From NCBI GenBank assembly GCA_024681875.1, contig JAILAA010000206.1, positions 1 through 21,591 of the forward strand: a stretch of 21,591 bases of DNA. The letters are read 5' to 3'. This DNA is from Prevotella sp. Its GTDB lineage: Bacteria > Bacteroidota > Bacteroidia > Bacteroidales > Bacteroidaceae. This document shows, one piece after another, positions 19,789-21,591 of the stretch (positions are counted from its first letter, which is position 1; every line of letters begins with the position of its first letter). A model generated the notes under the pieces. The model did not search any database and was not told where the DNA came from. It worked only from the letters and a program-made list of their open reading frames with translations. The position numbers and the translations under genes are program-made.

Positions 19789-21591
19789 ATGACACTCGAC
19801 AAATTTACCATCAAGGCGCAGGAGACCGTGCAACAGGCCGTCTTCCTGGCGCAGCAAAACGGCCAGCAGAGCATTGAGCCCGTGCACCTGATGCTGGCCC
19901 TGATTGATAAGGCCCGCGACGTGGTGGGCTTCGTCTTCCAGAAACTGGGCGCAAACATGGGGCAGATTCAGATGCTCTGCCAGCAGGATATGCAGCATCT
20001 GGCCCGTGTGCAGGGAGGCGAGCCCTACCTCTCCAGCGACAGCAACAAGGTGCTGATGAAGGCGCAGGAAATCTCCCAGCAGCTGGGCGACGAGTTCGTC
20101 AGCGTGGAGCCAATCCTGTTGGCTCTACTTGAAGTGAACTCGACCGTGAGCCGTATCCTGAAGGATGCAGGCGTCAATCAGAAAGACCTGAAGCAGGCCG
20201 TGCTCGAACTGCGTCAGGGCCAGAAGGTGCAGAGCCAGAGCGCCGACAACAACTATCAGTCGCTGGAGAAATACGCCAAGAACCTGGTCAGTATGGCGCG
20301 GGCTGGCAAGCTCGACCCCGTCATCGGCCGTGACGATGAGATTCGCCGTCTGCTGCAGATCCTGTCGCGTAGGACGAAGAACAACCCCATCCTCATCGGC
20401 GAGCCTGGCACGGGTAAGACCGCCATCGTCGAGGGCCTGGCAGGGCGTATCGTCCGCGGCGACGTGCCCGAGAACCTGAAGGACAAGCAGGTCTATTCGC
20501 TCGACATGGGTGCGCTGGTGGCTGGCGCTAAGTACAAGGGCGAGTTCGAGGAACGCCTCAAGAGCGTCATCGGCGAGGTGACGCGCAGCGACGGCCGCAT
20601 CATCCTCTTCATCGACGAGATTCACACACTCGTAGGAGCGGGTGGGGGAGAGGGCGCCATGGACGCCGCCAACATCCTGAAGCCTGCATTGGCACGAGGT
20701 GAGCTACGTGCCATCGGTGCTACGACGCTGAACGAATACCAGAAGTATTTCGAGAAGGACAAGGCCCTGGAGCGCCGTTTCCAGACGGTCATGGTCGACG
20801 AGCCCGACGAGCTGTCGGCCATCTCCATCCTGCGAGGACTGAAGGAACGTTACGAGAATCACCATAAGGTGCGCATACAGGATGATGCCTGCATCGCCGC
20901 CGTCCAGCTCTCGGAGCGCTATATCACCGAGCGATTCCTGCCCGACAAGGCCATCGACCTGATGGACGAGGCCGCCGCCAAACTGCGCATGGAGCGTGAC
21001 TCGGTGCCGGAGGAACTGGATGAAATCATACGTAAGCGTGCACAGCTGGAGATTGAGAGGGAAAGCATCAAACGGGAAGTAGCTCCTCATTCAGCTGCTG
21101 AGGGCGCTACGAATACTTCGGTACAGAAACTGCAGCAGATGGACAAGGATATTTCCGAACTTAAAGAGCAGGAGGCCCAGATGCGTGCCCAATGGGAAAG
21201 CGAGAAAGGCCTGTCGGACAAGTTCCAGCAGGTGAAAGAGCAGATGGAGCAACTGCGCTTTGAGGCTGAGAAAGCTGAGCGGGAAGGCAACTACGGACGC
21301 GTGGCTGAGATTCGCTACGGGCTGTTGAAGCAGAAACAAGATGAGCTGAATGAATTACAGACGCAGCTGAAAGCCTCGCCCCGAGGAGGCTTGGAAGGGG
21401 CCGTCACCGCCGATGACATTGCCGAGGTGGTCAGCCGCTGGACGGGAATACCCGTCAGCCGCATGATGCAGAGCGAACGCGAAAAGCTGCTCCATCTGGA
21501 GCAGGAGCTGCACAAGCGCGTCATCGGTCAGGACGAGGCCATCAATGCCGTCAGCGATGCCGTGCGCCGCAGCCGTGCAGGCCTGCAAGAC
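19789..21591 (+). CDS. clpB: ClpB disaggregase (N-terminal 601 codons, runs off right edge)
   Basis: ClpB is a hexameric AAA+ chaperone that pulls proteins out of aggregates together with DnaK. The N-terminal Clp domain covers residues 1-145 ([17 protein letters not shown]). The first AAA domain has Walker A GEPGTGKT (204-211), the [15 protein letters not shown] pore loop and Walker B ILFIDEIH (272-279), with [13 protein letters not shown] and ERRFQ further on. A long coiled-coil middle domain runs from about 400 to 525, which separates ClpB from ClpA and Clp[10 protein letters not shown] and RVIGQDEA open the second AAA domain before the window ends. Two segments look added: [10 protein letters not shown] (432-441) in the coiled coil and [10 protein letters not shown] (529-538) just before the second AAA domain; the second is encoded by a palindromic element. 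The frame has no interruption. Confidence 0.97.
   Translation, partial: MTLDKFTIKAQETVQQAVFLAQQNGQQSIEPVHLMLALIDKARDVVGFVFQKLGANMGQIQMLCQQDMQHLARVQGGEPYLSSDSNKVLMKAQEISQQLGDEFVSVEPILLALLEVNSTVSRILKDAGVNQKDLKQAVLELRQGQKVQSQSADNNYQSLEKYAKNLVSMARAGKLDPVIGRDDEIRRLLQILSRRTKNNPILIGEPGTGKTAIVEGLAGRIVRGDVPENLKDKQVYSLDMGALVAGAKYKGEFEERLKSVIGEVTRSDGRIILFIDEIHTLVGAGGGEGAMDAANILKPALARGELRAIGATTLNEYQKYFEKDKALERRFQTVMVDEPDELSAISILRGLKERYENHHKVRIQDDACIAAVQLSERYITERFLPDKAIDLMDEAAAKLRMERDSVPEELDEIIRKRAQLEIERESIKREVAPHSAAEGATNTSVQKLQQMDKDISELKEQEAQMRAQWESEKGLSDKFQQVKEQMEQLRFEAEKAEREGNYGRVAEIRYGLLKQKQDELNELQTQLKASPRGGLEGAVTADDIAEVVSRWTGIPVSRMMQSEREKLLHLEQELHKRVIGQDEAINAVSDAVRRSRAGLQD
21373..21402 (+). repeat. 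Palindromic element inside clpB
   Basis: GCCTC (21373-21377) pairs with GAGGC (21386-21390), followed by TTGGAAGGGGC, one base different from the tail of the copy at 18198-18229. It encodes [10 protein letters not shown] between the coiled-coil domain and the second AAA domain. It lies in the opposite orientation relative to coding from the 18198 copy. Confidence 0.6.

Noticed and set aside
19478..19795. Leftward reading frame of 105 codons with a hydrophobic start, spanning the clpB upstream region
   Set aside because: It begins with GTG inside clpB, covers the clpB ribosome binding site, and contains the macroglobulin promoter -7 box near its end. Its sequence is better explained by the repeated dyads. 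Conservation of the peptide with synonymous changes in relatives would reopen the case.

Overview
The window looks like a chromosomal stretch from a Bacteroidales bacterium, most likely Prevotella or a close relative. Four things point that way: promoters of the Bacteroidetes type (TTTG, 19-20 bp, TAnnTTTG), weak Shine-Dalgarno sequences, a 1,872-residue alpha-2-macroglobulin protein with no lipobox, and protein families (MeaB GTPase, DUF1573 protein, S8 protease with a T9SS-like C-terminus) that resemble Bacteroidetes versions. The species call is from memory of families, not from a search.

Left edge (1-1551): one end of an AT-richer mobile element carries a large serine recombinase that runs off the window. 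The element interrupts a comM/yifB-type AAA ATPase gene, leaving the N-terminal 218 codons fused to about 34 element-derived codons. The comM promoter faces the promoter of a rightward operon. That operon (1691-4732) holds a UDP-glucuronate 4-epimerase-like enzyme, a TrmH/SpoU-type rRNA 2'-O-methyltransferase, and RibD (riboflavin synthesis). A four-unit, 21-bp dyad array lies just upstream of ribD.

Middle (4741-7027): an RNase HI-like protein lies leftward and convergent with ribD, downstream of argS. Then comes a long leftward run (19465 to 7140) of six tightly spaced genes: alpha-2-macroglobulin, DUF1573 protein, MeaB GTPase, IspH, GH20 beta-hexosaminidase and a secreted subtilisin-like protease. 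The gaps are 0-21 bases, so one transcript from a promoter at 19497-19504 is plausible. Three or four of its products are exported (macroglobulin, DUF1573, hexosaminidase, protease); MeaB and IspH are cytoplasmic.

Right edge (19466-21591): a 323-base intergenic region separates the macroglobulin gene from the divergent clpB gene, which runs off the window. It contains two TGACA-TTT-TGTCA-type dyads, candidates for heat-shock control.

The most unusual feature is spread over the whole window: protein-coding genes are peppered with small repeats that keep the reading frame. One class is made of tandem 7-bp units (TCACCTC-like, CCACCCT-like, and an AT-rich type). It occurs in trmH, ribD, argS, ispH and three times in the macroglobulin gene. 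The other class is a short palindrome, in three copies followed by a (T/C)TGGA(A/G)GGGGC tail, found in trmH, clpB and three times in the macroglobulin gene. Both sit in linkers, hairpin turns or termini rather than in catalytic motifs.
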